Shown here one piece after another: positions 53,004-61,609 of a DNA stretch of 64,000 bases (position 1 is the stretch's first letter; every line of letters begins with the position of its first letter). The translations under genes were made by a program, and so were the position numbers. The notes under the pieces are model-generated. The model ran no database searches, was not told where the DNA came from, and was given only the letters and a program-made list of their open reading frames with translations. Source of the DNA: Bradyrhizobium paxllaeri (GTDB lineage Bacteria; Pseudomonadota; Alphaproteobacteria; Rhizobiales; Xanthobacteraceae); NCBI RefSeq assembly GCF_001693515.2, contig NZ_CP042968.1, positions 2,108,001 through 2,172,000 of the forward strand, read 5' to 3'.

Positions 53004-54278
53004 TCAGATATTGCTGTCGGTGATGGCGGTGTACACCATGGTGCGCAGCTCGCGCCGCAGCGGGTAGGCGCTCGACGGCAGCACCTGCGTCATGAAGATC
53101 GTGATCAGCTCTTCCGCCGGATCGATGAAGAACGAGGTCGTCGCCGCGCCGCCCCAATTGTATTCACCGGGGCTGCCGGGGATCAGCGTCTGCACCGGAT
53201 TCATGGTGACGGCAAAGCCGAGGCCGAAGCCGATGCCGTTATAGGTCGCCTCCGAGAACAGCGAGCGCGACAGGCCCGGCAAATCGAGGCCGCCGGGCAG
53301 GTGGTTCGAGGTCATCAGCTTCAAGGTCTTCGGACCCAGCAGGCGGACGCCGCCGAGCTCGCCGCCATTGAGCAGCGCCCGGCAGAAGGTGAGATAATCG
53401 GCCGTCGTCGAGCACAGTCCGCCGCCGCCGGAGATGAAGGATGGCGGCTCGAGGAATGAACTCGTCGTCGGATCGTCCTGCAGCGTCAGCGTGCCCTTGC
53501 GCTCGGTGGCATGGAACGTCATGCCGCCGTCCGGATCGGCCGAATAGCACGCGGCGAAACGATGCGCCTTGTCCTTGGGCACGAAGAAATCGGTGTCGTT
53601 CATGCCGAGCGGATCGAGGATGCGCTCCTTCAGGAACTGCTCGAACGGCTTGCCGCTGATCACGCCGATCAGATAGCCGAGCACGTCGGTGGCGACGGAG
53701 TAGTTCCAGGCCTCTCCAGGTGAAAATTCCAGCGGGATCTTCGCAAGGTCGTCGATCATGCCCTGGAGCGTACCGGCCTTGATGACTTCGCCGATCTTGT
53801 TCTCGCGATAGGCGGCATCGACATTGCTGCGCTGCTGGAAGCCGTACGTCAGGCCCGAGGTGTGCCGCAGCAGGTCCACGATCAGCATTGGCCGCGTCGG
53901 CGGCCGAGTAAGGAAGGCGGGATGGTTGCCGGCCACGAACACGCCGAGATTCTTCCATTGCGGAATGTATTTGTGCACGGGCTCGTCGATGGCGACGCGG
54001 CCTTCCTCGACCAGCATCATGAAGGCGACGGATGTGAGCGGCTTGGTCATCGAATAGATGCGGAAGATGGTGTCGTCCTTGACCGGCACCTTGCGCGCGA
54101 CGTCGGCAAAGCCCTGCGAGGTCGAGTGCACGACCTTGCCGCGACGATAGATCAGGAGTTGCGTTCCCGGAAAGCGACCGGCATCGATATAGCGTTGCTT
54201 CAGGTGGTTCTCGAGGCGATCGAGCGCCGCCTGGGACATTCCGGCTTGCTCGGGCGAGGCGGGGGTAGGAGCTAACAT
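53004..54278 (-). CDS. Serine hydrolase, class C beta-lactamase/esterase (EstB) family
   Basis: This 424-residue protein has the catalytic SxxK at residues 76-79 (SMTK). A Y-S-V triad appears in EAWNYSVATDVLGYL, in place of the Y-S-N of true class C enzymes but as in EstB-type esterases. A DPAEELITIFMTQ C-terminal region matches the group. No signal peptide is seen, so a cytoplasmic esterase is likelier than a beta-lactamase. It is divergent from the intradiol dioxygenase; an ester-cleaving step before ring cleavage is possible. Confidence 0.9.
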   Translation of the reverse strand: MLAPTPASPEQAGMSQAALDRLENHLKQRYIDAGRFPGTQLLIYRRGKVVHSTSQGFADVARKVPVKDDTIFRIYSMTKPLTSVAFMMLVEEGRVAIDEPVHKYIPQWKNLGVFVAGNHPAFLTRPPTRPMLIVDLLRHTSGLTYGFQQRSNVDAAYRENKIGEVIKAGTLQGMIDDLAKIPLEFSPGEAWNYSVATDVLGYLIGVISGKPFEQFLKERILDPLGMNDTDFFVPKDKAHRFAACYSADPDGGMTFHATERKGTLTLQDDPTTSSFLEPPSFISGGGGLCSTTADYLTFCRALLNGGELGGVRLLGPKTLKLMTSNHLPGGLDLPGLSRSLFSEATYNGIGFGLGFAVTMNPVQTLIPGSPGEYNWGGAATTSFFIDPAEELITIFMTQVLPSSAYPLRRELRTMVYTAITDSNI

Positions 54279-54415
54279 CGGCGCTAATCTCCGGCTGGCG
54301 AGGTTGAGCCTTGATAGCCGAAAAGTGTCCCCCGTTCCAACCGGCCGTGCTTATCCGAGGTGGAACGGTGGTGTAGGGTCGCGCCAGCCTTCGTCTATTC
54401 CGCAGGACAGCAAAA

Positions 54416-55330
54416 ATGCGCCAATTCAGCGAAACCGAACTGACCGCCGCCGTGATCCGCAGCTTCGACAATACGCCTGATCCGCGCGCCAAATTCCTGC
54501 TGCAGGAACTCGTGAAGTCGCTGCACGACTATGTCCGCAACACCGACCTCACTTTCGAGGAATGGGAATATGCGATCGATTTCCTGACGCGGACGGGCCA
54601 GAAATGCACCCCGATCCGGCAGGAATTCATCCTGCTGTCCGACGTGCTCGGCGTATCGATGCTGGTCGATGCCGTGAACCACAGGGAACGCGAGGGCGCC
54701 ACCGAGACCACGGTGCTCGGCCCGTTCTATGTCGGCGAGCACAAGGTCACGCCGCATGGCACGGACATCTCCGCCGATCTGCCCGGCGAGCGGATGTTCG
54801 TGCAGAGCCGTGTCACCGACCTCGAGGGCAAGCCGCTGGCGAATGTGCCGGTCGACATCTGGCATGCCGATGGCGACGGCTTCTATGATTCCCAGAAGCC
54901 GGCCTATGCGACGCAGGGCCCGTCGTCGCGGGCGCGCTTCATCACCGACGCGGACGGAAGGTTCTTCTTCCGCACCATCCTGCCGTGCAGCTATCCGATT
55001 CCGACCGACGGCCCGGTCGGCGAGATGATTGTGCAGACGAGTCGCCATCCGATGCGGCCGGCGCATGTGCATTTCCTGGTCAATGCGCCCGGCCATCAGC
55101 CGCTGATCACCCACGTCTTCATCGACGGCGACAAATATCTCGATTCCGACGTGGTGTTTGGCGTCAAGGACGAGTTGGTCGCCCGGATTGAAAAACGCAC
55201 GGATTCGAAAATGCCGGACGGCAAGCCGGCCAGCGCGCCATGGCACCTGATGACCTACGAATTCCGGATGAAGCCGGGCGACGGAAACGCGCCGAAGCCG
55301 ATGATGGCGAAGGCCGCTGAAGACGCGTAA
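54416..55330 (+). CDS. Intradiol ring-cleavage dioxygenase (catechol/hydroxyquinol 1,2-dioxygenase type)
   Basis: This 304-residue non-haem iron(III) enzyme opens a dihydroxylated aromatic ring between the two hydroxyls to give a muconate-type acid. The N-terminal helical dimerisation domain (residues ~1-100) is present. By alignment with catechol 1,2-dioxygenase the iron ligands are Y157, Y193, H217 and H219 (RPAHVHF). The layout is closest to hydroxyquinol 1,2-dioxygenases. No maleylacetate reductase or muconate cycloisomerase gene is in the window. A stable hairpin follows the stop. Confidence 0.92.
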   Translation: MRQFSETELTAAVIRSFDNTPDPRAKFLLQELVKSLHDYVRNTDLTFEEWEYAIDFLTRTGQKCTPIRQEFILLSDVLGVSMLVDAVNHREREGATETTVLGPFYVGEHKVTPHGTDISADLPGERMFVQSRVTDLEGKPLANVPVDIWHADGDGFYDSQKPAYATQGPSSRARFITDADGRFFFRTILPCSYPIPTDGPVGEMIVQTSRHPMRPAHVHFLVNAPGHQPLITHVFIDGDKYLDSDVVFGVKDELVARIEKRTDSKMPDGKPASAPWHLMTYEFRMKPGDGNAPKPMMAKAAEDA

Positions 55331-55350
55331 CGCAGGGCGTTGTACCGCTT

Positions 55351-55383
55351 GCTCAATCCTTGTGCGCCGCGCAAGGATTGAGC
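55351..55383 (+). terminator. Strong hairpin downstream of the dioxygenase gene
   Basis: GCTCAATCCTTG (55351-55362) and CAAGGATTGAGC (55372-55383) form a perfect 12-base stem. No T-tract follows. It separates the dioxygenase from the NrtABC-type operon. Confidence 0.6.
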
Positions 55384-55678
55384 GAATCGCAAGTTTGGCA
55401 TGCGCTGCTTGGTTCCTGACCGCTGCCTATTATTTTGGCGGATTTCATATAATGTACTGATGTAATTGATATTTTTGTATCGCAAGAGGCTTGGCACGGC
55501 GCTTGAATAGCATGTGCCGACGCCATTGATGCCGTCCCTCGAGACTACTGATCCGAATGTGTCGACGCCATTCCGGGGCCATCCCTGGAACGCGCCCTCC
55601 TGCGCCTCGCGCGGTGACCCCAAACGGACGGTCTCGTTCAAACGCCCCTGACCAAAGCAGCAAAGGACAGCGATACCC
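55384..55678. other. 295-base intergenic region upstream of the NrtABC-type operon
   Basis: No gene is seen. The part from 55430 to 55490 is unusually AT-rich for this genome. It precedes a sigma-54-like promoter at 55492-55507, so it is a plausible place for an activator to bind. Confidence 0.5.
55492..55507 (+). promoter_or_regulatory. Sigma-54-like promoter
   Basis: TGGCAC (55492-55497) and TTGAA (55503-55507) have the spacing of an RpoN -24/-12 promoter (TGGCAC-N5-TTGCA), but the invariant C of the -12 GC is A here. The ATG of the NrtA-type gene is ~170 bases downstream. Nitrogen-regulated ABC operons often have such promoters, so it is worth testing despite the mismatch. Confidence 0.35.
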
Positions 55679-56998
55679 ATGACGAAACCCACCCTCCCGA
55701 CCTCACGCCGTGGTCTGAGCCGCCGCCAGCTTCTGAAGGCGGCCGGTGGCACGGCGGCATTGCTCGCCGCGGCCAAGCTGAATTTCCCGGCCGGCGCGTT
55801 TGCGCAAGGCGCGGGTCCGGAAGTGACCAAGGCGACGCTCGGGTTCATCGCGCTCAGCGACGCCGGGCCGCTGTTCGTCGCCAAGGACAAGGGGCTGTTC
55901 GCCAAATACGGCATGCCCGACGTCGAGGTTGCCAAGCAGGCCTCGTGGGGCACGACGCGCGACAACCTCGTGCTCGGCTCGGAAGGCAACGGCATCGATG
56001 GCGCGCACATCCTGACGCCGATGCCGTATCTGATCTCGGCCGGCAAGGTGACGCAGAACAACGTTCCGACGCCGATGTACATCCTGGCGCGGCTCAATCT
56101 CGACAGCCAGTGCATTTCGGTCGCGAAGGAATATGCCGACCTGAAACTCGGCGTCGACGCTTCGCCCTTCAAGGCGGCCCTGGAAAAGAAGAAGGCATCG
56201 GGCAAGGCGGTAAAGGCTGCAATGACCTTCCCCGGCGGCACCCATGATCTCTGGATCCGCTATTGGCTCGCGGCCGGCGGCATCGATCCTGACAAGGATA
56301 TCGAGACCATCGTGGTGCCGCCGCCGCAGATGGTGGCCAACATGAAGGTCGGCACCATGGATTGCTTCTGCGTCGGCGAGCCCTGGAATCTGCAGCTCAT
56401 CAACCAGGGCATCGGCTACACCGCTGTTAACACCGGCGAACTCTGGAACAAGCATCCGGAGAAGTCGCTCGGCATGCGCGCCGCCTTCGTCGACAAATAT
56501 CCGAAGGCCGCCAAGGCGATCCTGAAGGCGGTGATGGAGGCGCAGCAATGGGCCGACAAGGCCGAGAACAAGAAAGAGCTCGCCACCATCATGGGCAAGC
56601 GGCAGTGGATGAACTGCCCGGTCGAAGACGTCTACGACCGTTCGGCCGGCAAGTTCGACTACGGCATTCCCGGCAAGGTGGTCGAGAACTCGCCGCACAT
56701 CATGAAGTATTGGCGCGACTTCGCCTCCTATCCGTTCCAGAGCCACGATCTGTGGTTCATGACGGAGGACATCCGCTGGGGCAAATACGAAGCCGGCTTC
56801 GACAGCAAGGCACTGGTTGCCAAGGTCAACCGTGAGGACATGTGGCGCGAGGCGGCCAAGGAAATGGGCGTTCCTGCGTCCGAAATCCCTACCTCCACCT
56901 CGCGCGGCAAGGAGACCTTCTTCGACGGCAAGGTGTTCGATCCGGAAAACCCCGCCGCCTATCTGAAGTCCCTTTCGATCAAGCGTGTTGATGTCTGA
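55679..56998 (+). CDS. ABC transporter substrate-binding protein, CmpA/NrtA family
   Basis: This 439-residue periplasmic protein has a twin-arginine signal (LSRRQLLKAAGG, cleavage near residue 43), usual for NrtA-type proteins that fold before export. The mature domain has the family's TKATLGFIALSDAGPLFVAKDKGLFAKYG. The family binds nitrate, bicarbonate or other small anions, but the nearby amide and thiazoline hydrolase genes leave an organic nitrogen compound open. It is followed by permease and ATPase genes. Confidence 0.92.
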   Translation: MTKPTLPTSRRGLSRRQLLKAAGGTAALLAAAKLNFPAGAFAQGAGPEVTKATLGFIALSDAGPLFVAKDKGLFAKYGMPDVEVAKQASWGTTRDNLVLGSEGNGIDGAHILTPMPYLISAGKVTQNNVPTPMYILARLNLDSQCISVAKEYADLKLGVDASPFKAALEKKKASGKAVKAAMTFPGGTHDLWIRYWLAAGGIDPDKDIETIVVPPPQMVANMKVGTMDCFCVGEPWNLQLINQGIGYTAVNTGELWNKHPEKSLGMRAAFVDKYPKAAKAILKAVMEAQQWADKAENKKELATIMGKRQWMNCPVEDVYDRSAGKFDYGIPGKVVENSPHIMKYWRDFASYPFQSHDLWFMTEDIRWGKYEAGFDSKALVAKVNREDMWREAAKEMGVPASEIPTSTSRGKETFFDGKVFDPENPAAYLKSLSIKRVDV

Positions 56999-57006
56999 TC
57001 CAAACC

Positions 57007-57033
57007 GGGCCGCGCGCTGGACGCGTGCGGCCC
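57007..57033 (+). terminator. Hairpin between the NrtA- and NrtB-type genes
   Basis: GGGCCGC (57007-57013) and GCGGCCC (57027-57033) form a GC-rich stem followed by GCCTTTT. This arrangement often lets the binding protein be made in excess over the membrane subunits. Confidence 0.55.
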
Positions 57034-57061
57034 GCCTTTTGAACACGGAGATGCATTTTCA

Positions 57062-57970
57062 ATGACAATGCCTGCGATCAAAGCCGAAGCCACCGCGGTG
57101 GCCATTCCGACCACCTCGCCGGCCACGGCGGCGCCCGTGGTGACGATGACGCCGAAGCAGGCGCCTCGTGCCGAGAAGTACGTCAAGATGGCGAAGGAGG
57201 CCGCGGTGCGCGTCGTGCCGCCGCTGATCGTGCTTGCGCTGTTGATGCTGTTCTGGGAGCTGGTCTGCCGCCGCACCGGCTCGACGCTCCCGCCGCCGTC
57301 GAAAGTCTTCAAGGACACCAGGGAACTGATCTTCGATCCGTTCTTCGATAATGGCGGCATCGACAAGGGACTGTTCTGGCATTTGTCCGCCTCGCTCCAG
57401 CGCGTTGCCTATGGTTATTCGATTGCCGCCATTGTCGGCATCGCGCTCGGTACACTGGTCGGGCAGTCGGTGTGGGCGATGCGCGGGCTCGATCCGCTGT
57501 TCCAGGTGTTGCGCACCATCCCGCCGCTGGCCTGGCTGCCGCTGTCGCTCGCCGCGTTCCGCGACGGTCAGCCCTCGGCGATCTTCGTCATCTTCATCAC
57601 CTCGGTATGGCCGATCATCATCAACACCGCGGTCGGCATCCGCAACATCCCGCAGGATTACCGCAACGTCGCAGCCGTCGTGCAGCTCAATCCGCTGGAG
57701 TTCTTCTCCAAGATCATGATCCCGGCCGCCGCGCCCTACATCTTCACGGGCCTGCGCATCGGCATCGGCCTGTCGTGGCTTGCGATCGTCGCAGCAGAGA
57801 TGCTGATCGGCGGCGTTGGCATCGGCTTCTTCATCTGGGACGCCTGGAACTCCTCGCACATCAGCGAAATCATCCTGGCGCTGTTCTATGTCGGCATCAT
57901 CGGCTTCGTGCTCGATCGCCTGATTGCAGGGCTGGCCAAGTTCGTGACCCGCGGCACCGCACTGAACTGA
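57062..57970 (+). CDS. ABC transporter permease, NrtB type
   Basis: This 302-residue inner-membrane permease has an alanine/threonine/proline-rich cytoplasmic N-terminus of ~45 residues, then six helices. The EAA-type loop is NPLEFFSKIMIPAAAPYIFTGLRIGIGLSW. The ATG overlaps the stop of a four-codon frame (57051-57065) that begins 11 bases upstream right after GGAG, so translation could be coupled to it. It is 12 bases from the ATPase gene. Confidence 0.92.
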   Translation: MTMPAIKAEATAVAIPTTSPATAAPVVTMTPKQAPRAEKYVKMAKEAAVRVVPPLIVLALLMLFWELVCRRTGSTLPPPSKVFKDTRELIFDPFFDNGGIDKGLFWHLSASLQRVAYGYSIAAIVGIALGTLVGQSVWAMRGLDPLFQVLRTIPPLAWLPLSLAAFRDGQPSAIFVIFITSVWPIIINTAVGIRNIPQDYRNVAAVVQLNPLEFFSKIMIPAAAPYIFTGLRIGIGLSWLAIVAAEMLIGGVGIGFFIWDAWNSSHISEIILALFYVGIIGFVLDRLIAGLAKFVTRGTALN

Positions 57971-57981
57971 AGGAAAAAATC

Positions 57982-58776
57982 ATGCAGGCCTATCTGAAGC
58001 TCGACCACATCGACAAGACCTTCACCCGCGGCAACGCCACCACCGAGGTGCTGAAGGACATCAACCTGACGATCGGGAAGGGCGAATACGTCTCGATCAT
58101 CGGCCATTCCGGCTGCGGCAAGTCCACGCTGCTCAACATCGTGGCCGGCCTCACCGGCGCCACTAATGGCGGTGTGCTGCTGGAGAACCGCGAGGTCAAT
58201 TCGCCGGGGCCGGATCGCGCGGTGGTGTTCCAGAACCACAGCCTGCTGCCTTGGCTAACGGTCTATGAGAACGTCCGGCTCGGCGTCGACAAGGTGTTTG
58301 CCTCAACCAAGACCCGTGCCGAGCGCGATGCCTGGGTGATGCACAATCTCAACCTGGTCCAGATGGCCCACGCCAAGGACAAGCGTCCATCGGAAATCTC
58401 CGGCGGCATGAAGCAGCGCGTCGGCATCGCGCGCGCGCTTGCGATGGAGCCGAAGGTGCTTCTGCTCGACGAGCCCTTTGGCGCGCTGGATGCACTGACC
58501 CGCGCGCATCTGCAGGACTCGGTGATGGCGCTGCATCAGAAGCTCGGCAACACCATCCTGATGATCACCCACGACGTCGACGAGGCCGTACTGCTGTCGG
58601 ACCGCATCGTGATGATGACCAACGGCCCGAGCGCGCGGGTCGGTGAGGTGCTGGAGGTGCCGCTGGCGCGTCCGCGCAAGCGGCTCGAACTCGCGACCAG
58701 CCCCGGCTACCTCAAGTGCCGGCAGCGCGTGCTCGAGTTCCTCTACGAGCGGCATCGCTTCGTCGAGGCGGCGTAG
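57982..58776 (+). CDS. ABC transporter ATP-binding protein, NrtD/SsuB type
   Basis: This 264-residue ATPase has Walker A GHSGCGKS at residues 41-48, Q-loop Q84, signature ISGGMKQR at 139-146 and Walker B VLLLDE at 159-164. ATG 57982 follows GAAGGAAAAAA and is the first sensible start; the open frame extends much farther upstream within the permease gene without family similarity. It completes the three-gene transporter and converges on the RidA gene. Confidence 0.93.
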   Translation: MQAYLKLDHIDKTFTRGNATTEVLKDINLTIGKGEYVSIIGHSGCGKSTLLNIVAGLTGATNGGVLLENREVNSPGPDRAVVFQNHSLLPWLTVYENVRLGVDKVFASTKTRAERDAWVMHNLNLVQMAHAKDKRPSEISGGMKQRVGIARALAMEPKVLLLDEPFGALDALTRAHLQDSVMALHQKLGNTILMITHDVDEAVLLSDRIVMMTNGPSARVGEVLEVPLARPRKRLELATSPGYLKCRQRVLEFLYERHRFVEAA

Positions 58777-58784
58777 GCACCCTT

Positions 58785-59171
58785 TCATTCCGCGGCGATC
58801 GCCTCGATCTCCAGCAGCCATTTGCTGTCGACCGTTTCGGCGATCATCACCGTCGACGCCGGTTCATGCCCCTGCAGCATCTTGCGGCGAATGGCGCGGT
58901 TGGGCATGACCTGGCTTTTGTCGGTCAGAAACGTATTGATCTTGACCAGATGCTCGACGCCGAGGCCGGCAGCGGCGAGCACCGCGATGACGTTGTGCCA
59001 GGCCTGCTCGCATTGCGCCTCGAAACCCTCAGGCACGCTGCCGTCGGAATTTTCCGGCACCTGGCCGCTGACGAACAGCAGCCGGCGGTGCTGAGAAAGC
59101 TCCAGCCCCATGCTGTAGCCGCTGGAAGGCGCGTGAACCGCTTCGGGATTGTGCCTGATAATTTGAGCCAT
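58785..59171 (-). CDS. RidA/YjgF-family protein
   Basis: This 128-residue protein of the Rid family, whose classic members hydrolyse reactive enamines/imines to ketone and ammonia, shows LLFVSGQVPENSDGSV, the QAWHNVIAVLAAAG helix and a C-terminal STVMIAETVDSKWLLEIEAIAAE. The arginine of active RidA near residue 105 is not obvious here, so it may belong to another Rid subgroup. The ATG at 59171 follows the hydrolase stop after a single base, showing tight coupling with that gene. Confidence 0.9.
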   Translation of the reverse strand: MAQIIRHNPEAVHAPSSGYSMGLELSQHRRLLFVSGQVPENSDGSVPEGFEAQCEQAWHNVIAVLAAAGLGVEHLVKINTFLTDKSQVMPNRAIRRKMLQGHEPASTVMIAETVDSKWLLEIEAIAAE

Positions 59172-59172
59172 G

Positions 59173-59853
59173 TCAGTTTGTCTCCTGTTCGATCCGCGAG
59201 AAGCGAAAATTGCAGTGGCTCGCGCCGCCCGCCAGCGTTTGCGTCCGCTCCAAACGAATCCCGCGCGCGGCGTAAGCCACAAAATCGAGCCCGCAAATGT
59301 GCGGCAGGATTTCCCGATCTCCGTGACGTGATGCGAATTTGCAGAAACCGCAGCCATTGTAGTTGATACCGAAATCGAAGTTGTCGTCGGCGCCGGGCTC
59401 GACGAAATCGTAGACGAAATCTTCTGGATATTCTTCCGCCTGGCTTTTTGCCGCCTGCTCACGCAGCAGTGCCTGGTTCTCGGAAGACATGAACTGACGC
59501 CCTGAGGCGAGCCGTTCGGCCTCGGGCACCATGAGCAACTGCGCCTTATAGCTCTCTCGCTCGATGTCGCCGATCACGGGCAGCGACACGCCGTGTCGCC
59601 GGAGCACGCGGCCGATGGCCATAAAACCCAGTAGACGCATGAAGAAATCGCTCATGCGGCTGGCTGGGCCGCCGACATAAGGCATCTGGCTGAGCACGAT
59701 CTCGAACTCGTCCATCACCTCCTGGCTGATCCTGTCCACGTCAACAAGGTTCGCGCGGTCGCGCAACATCGCTTCGGCAAGGTCGAGACGCTCGCGCATG
59801 ACGGTCTCCATTGCACCACGATGCGCCTCGTAGAAGGGATGAATTTGAGTCAT
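59173..59853 (-). CDS. L-2-amino-thiazoline-4-carboxylate hydrolase-like protein
   Basis: This 226-residue protein resembles the ATC hydrolase family, whose founding member opens the ring of 2-aminothiazoline-4-carboxylate to S- or N-carbamoylcysteine in Pseudomonas. The C-terminal part carries the conserved cysteines and histidine in FGINYNGCGFCKFASRHGDREILPHICGLDF. Most family members are uncharacterised, so the real substrate may differ. It forms a two-gene unit with RidA and is divergent from a short LysR gene whose predicted site lies in between. An NrtABC-type importer converges on it. Confidence 0.82.
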   Translation of the reverse strand: MTQIHPFYEAHRGAMETVMRERLDLAEAMLRDRANLVDVDRISQEVMDEFEIVLSQMPYVGGPASRMSDFFMRLLGFMAIGRVLRRHGVSLPVIGDIERESYKAQLLMVPEAERLASGRQFMSSENQALLREQAAKSQAEEYPEDFVYDFVEPGADDNFDFGINYNGCGFCKFASRHGDREILPHICGLDFVAYAARGIRLERTQTLAGGASHCNFRFSRIEQETN

Positions 59854-59955
59854 GGGTTATCCTGGCTGGCAAGGGTCGATCCGAACCCGACCGTAACCGG
59901 CGGTATCCGGCCTCCGCAAAGCATTGTTGCTGCGGTTCAGCGCAAGAAAATCTAT

Positions 59956-59968
59956 TGCAAGGCTTGCA
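59956..59968. promoter_or_regulatory. LysR-type palindrome upstream of the short LysR gene
   Basis: TGCAAGGCTTGCA is a perfect palindrome around one central base and has exactly the T-N11-A spacing of LysR sites. It lies 25 bases before the LysR start and 102 bases before the divergent hydrolase start, so it could serve both. Confidence 0.55.
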
Positions 59969-59993
59969 CCTATCGGTGACAAACTGGCTGGCG

Positions 59994-60620
59994 ATGACCT
60001 ACATCCTTCCACCGCTCAATGCGCTCCGCGCGTTCGAAGCCGCGGCGCGGCATCTCAGCTTCAAGCTCGCGGCGCATGAGTTGCATGTGACGCCTGCCGC
60101 CGTGGGGCAGCAGGTCAAATCGCTGGAGGCGCGGCTGGGCGTCCGCCTGTTCGAACGGCTGCATAAGCAGCTTGTGCTGACCGAGGCCGGCCAGGCCTAT
60201 CTGCCGGAAATTTCCGGCGGCTTTCGCCGCATCGCCAGCGCGACCGCGAAATTGAAGCCGGTGGGCGCGGTGCTGCTGCAACTCGGCGTGCACGGCAGCT
60301 TCGATCTGCGACGCCTGGGGCTGGCGGAGTTTCGAAGCAGCCACGAAGAAATCGGCTTGCGGGTGCTGCAGCCCGCCGGCCTGGCCGAGCTGATCGAGGG
60401 CAAGATCGATGTGCTGATCGCGCGCGGGCTCGGCAATCATCCAGGCTACCGCTGCGATCGCGTGAGCGAAGGATCCGGGCTCGGCGACTGGTTGATTGCG
60501 CCAGCCGGCACCGCGGATTGTCCGGAAATCGCAAGCTTCCGCGATTGGCTGCGCGGTTTGCCCGCCGAGAATTCACTCGCGCCGCAGCGTCGTCGCGTGG
60601 TCGGCATCGTCAGAAACTGA
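59994..60620 (+). CDS. LysR-family regulator with shortened effector domain
   Basis: This 208-residue protein has a complete GcvA-like winged helix-turn-helix (residues 1-65, with FKLAAHELHVTPAAVGQQVKSLEARLG) but only about 120 residues of effector domain instead of ~210. Sequence runs normally to LIARGLGNHPGYRCDRVSEG and then jumps to LGDWLIAPAGTADCPEIASFRDWLRGL, which is the C-terminal end of the family. An in-frame internal deletion of ~80-90 residues is the simplest reading. DNA binding may persist while ligand response is lost. It is divergent from the ATC-hydrolase/RidA genes. Confidence 0.85.
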   Translation: MTYILPPLNALRAFEAAARHLSFKLAAHELHVTPAAVGQQVKSLEARLGVRLFERLHKQLVLTEAGQAYLPEISGGFRRIASATAKLKPVGAVLLQLGVHGSFDLRRLGLAEFRSSHEEIGLRVLQPAGLAELIEGKIDVLIARGLGNHPGYRCDRVSEGSGLGDWLIAPAGTADCPEIASFRDWLRGLPAENSLAPQRRRVVGIVRN

Positions 60621-60627
60621 GGTGATC

Positions 60628-61470
60628 GTGAAGCAGAAAAAATTCGGTGCTGGTGGCGCGAACGTTTCCGTGATCGGGCAGGGCACCTGGTATCTCGACC
60701 GCGGCGACCGCAAGGCGGCGATCGCGGCGCTCCGCCGCGGCGTCGAGGCCGGCATGACGCATATCGACACCGCCGAGATGTACGGCGATGCCGAGCCTGT
60801 GATCGCGGATGCCATCGCAGGGCTCTCGCGCGAAAAACTTTTCCTCGTTTCAAAGGTGCTGCCGAGCAACGCCTCGCGTCGCGGCACCATCACCGCCTGC
60901 GAGCGTTCGCTGAAGCGGCTGAAGACCGATTATCTCGACTGCTATCTCCTGCACTGGCGCGGCTCCTATCCGTTCGAGGAGACGGTGGCGGCGTTCGACG
61001 AACTGGTGAGAAGCGGAAAAATCCGCTCCTGGGGCGTCAGCAATTTCGACGAGGACGATCTCGACGAATTGCTCGACGTCGCAGGCGAGGGCAAGATCGC
61101 CTGCAATCAGGTGCTCTACCATCTGCAGGAACGCGCGATCGAGCACGCGGTGATCCCGTGGTGCGAGAAGCATGGCGTCGCCGTCGTCGCCTATTCGCCG
61201 TTCGGGCATGACGAGTTTCCCTCGCCGCGCAGCAAGGGCGGCGAGGTGCTGCAGGCCATCGCGGATGCGCACAAGGCAACGCCGCGCCAGGTCGCGCTGG
61301 CGTTTCTCACGCGTGCAGCTACGGTGCTCGCGATTCCCAAGGCCTCAAGCGCGGAACATGCCGCTGACAATGCAGGGGCAGGGGATCTGAAACTCAGCGA
61401 GCAGGAGATCGCCGCGCTCGACAAGGCCTTTCCGCGCGGGCCCAAGCCGCGCGGCTTGCCGATGCTCTGA
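60628..61470 (+). CDS. Aldo/keto reductase
   Basis: This 280-residue NADPH-dependent TIM-barrel oxidoreductase has the complete catalytic tetrad D47, Y52, K76 and H109. The start is GTG 60628 with GAGGTGAT upstream; this ribosome-binding site overlaps the LysR stop region, so the two genes are likely co-transcribed. The WGVSNFDEDDL segment and the IPKASSAEHAADNAGAGDLKL end match the family. The carbonyl substrate is unknown. Confidence 0.92.
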   Translation: MKQKKFGAGGANVSVIGQGTWYLDRGDRKAAIAALRRGVEAGMTHIDTAEMYGDAEPVIADAIAGLSREKLFLVSKVLPSNASRRGTITACERSLKRLKTDYLDCYLLHWRGSYPFEETVAAFDELVRSGKIRSWGVSNFDEDDLDELLDVAGEGKIACNQVLYHLQERAIEHAVIPWCEKHGVAVVAYSPFGHDEFPSPRSKGGEVLQAIADAHKATPRQVALAFLTRAATVLAIPKASSAEHAADNAGAGDLKLSEQEIAALDKAFPRGPKPRGLPML

Positions 61471-61609
61471 CGGCTCACCGTCCTTAACAAAGTGTTGCAA
61501 TCGCGCCCTCAGCGCATATCCGCATCCCGCTTTCGGACCTAGTCGCATCGGGCGAATTGGTGTTTTTTACAACCTCGCCCGATTCGAAATTACCGCCTTC
61601 GAGATTGCC

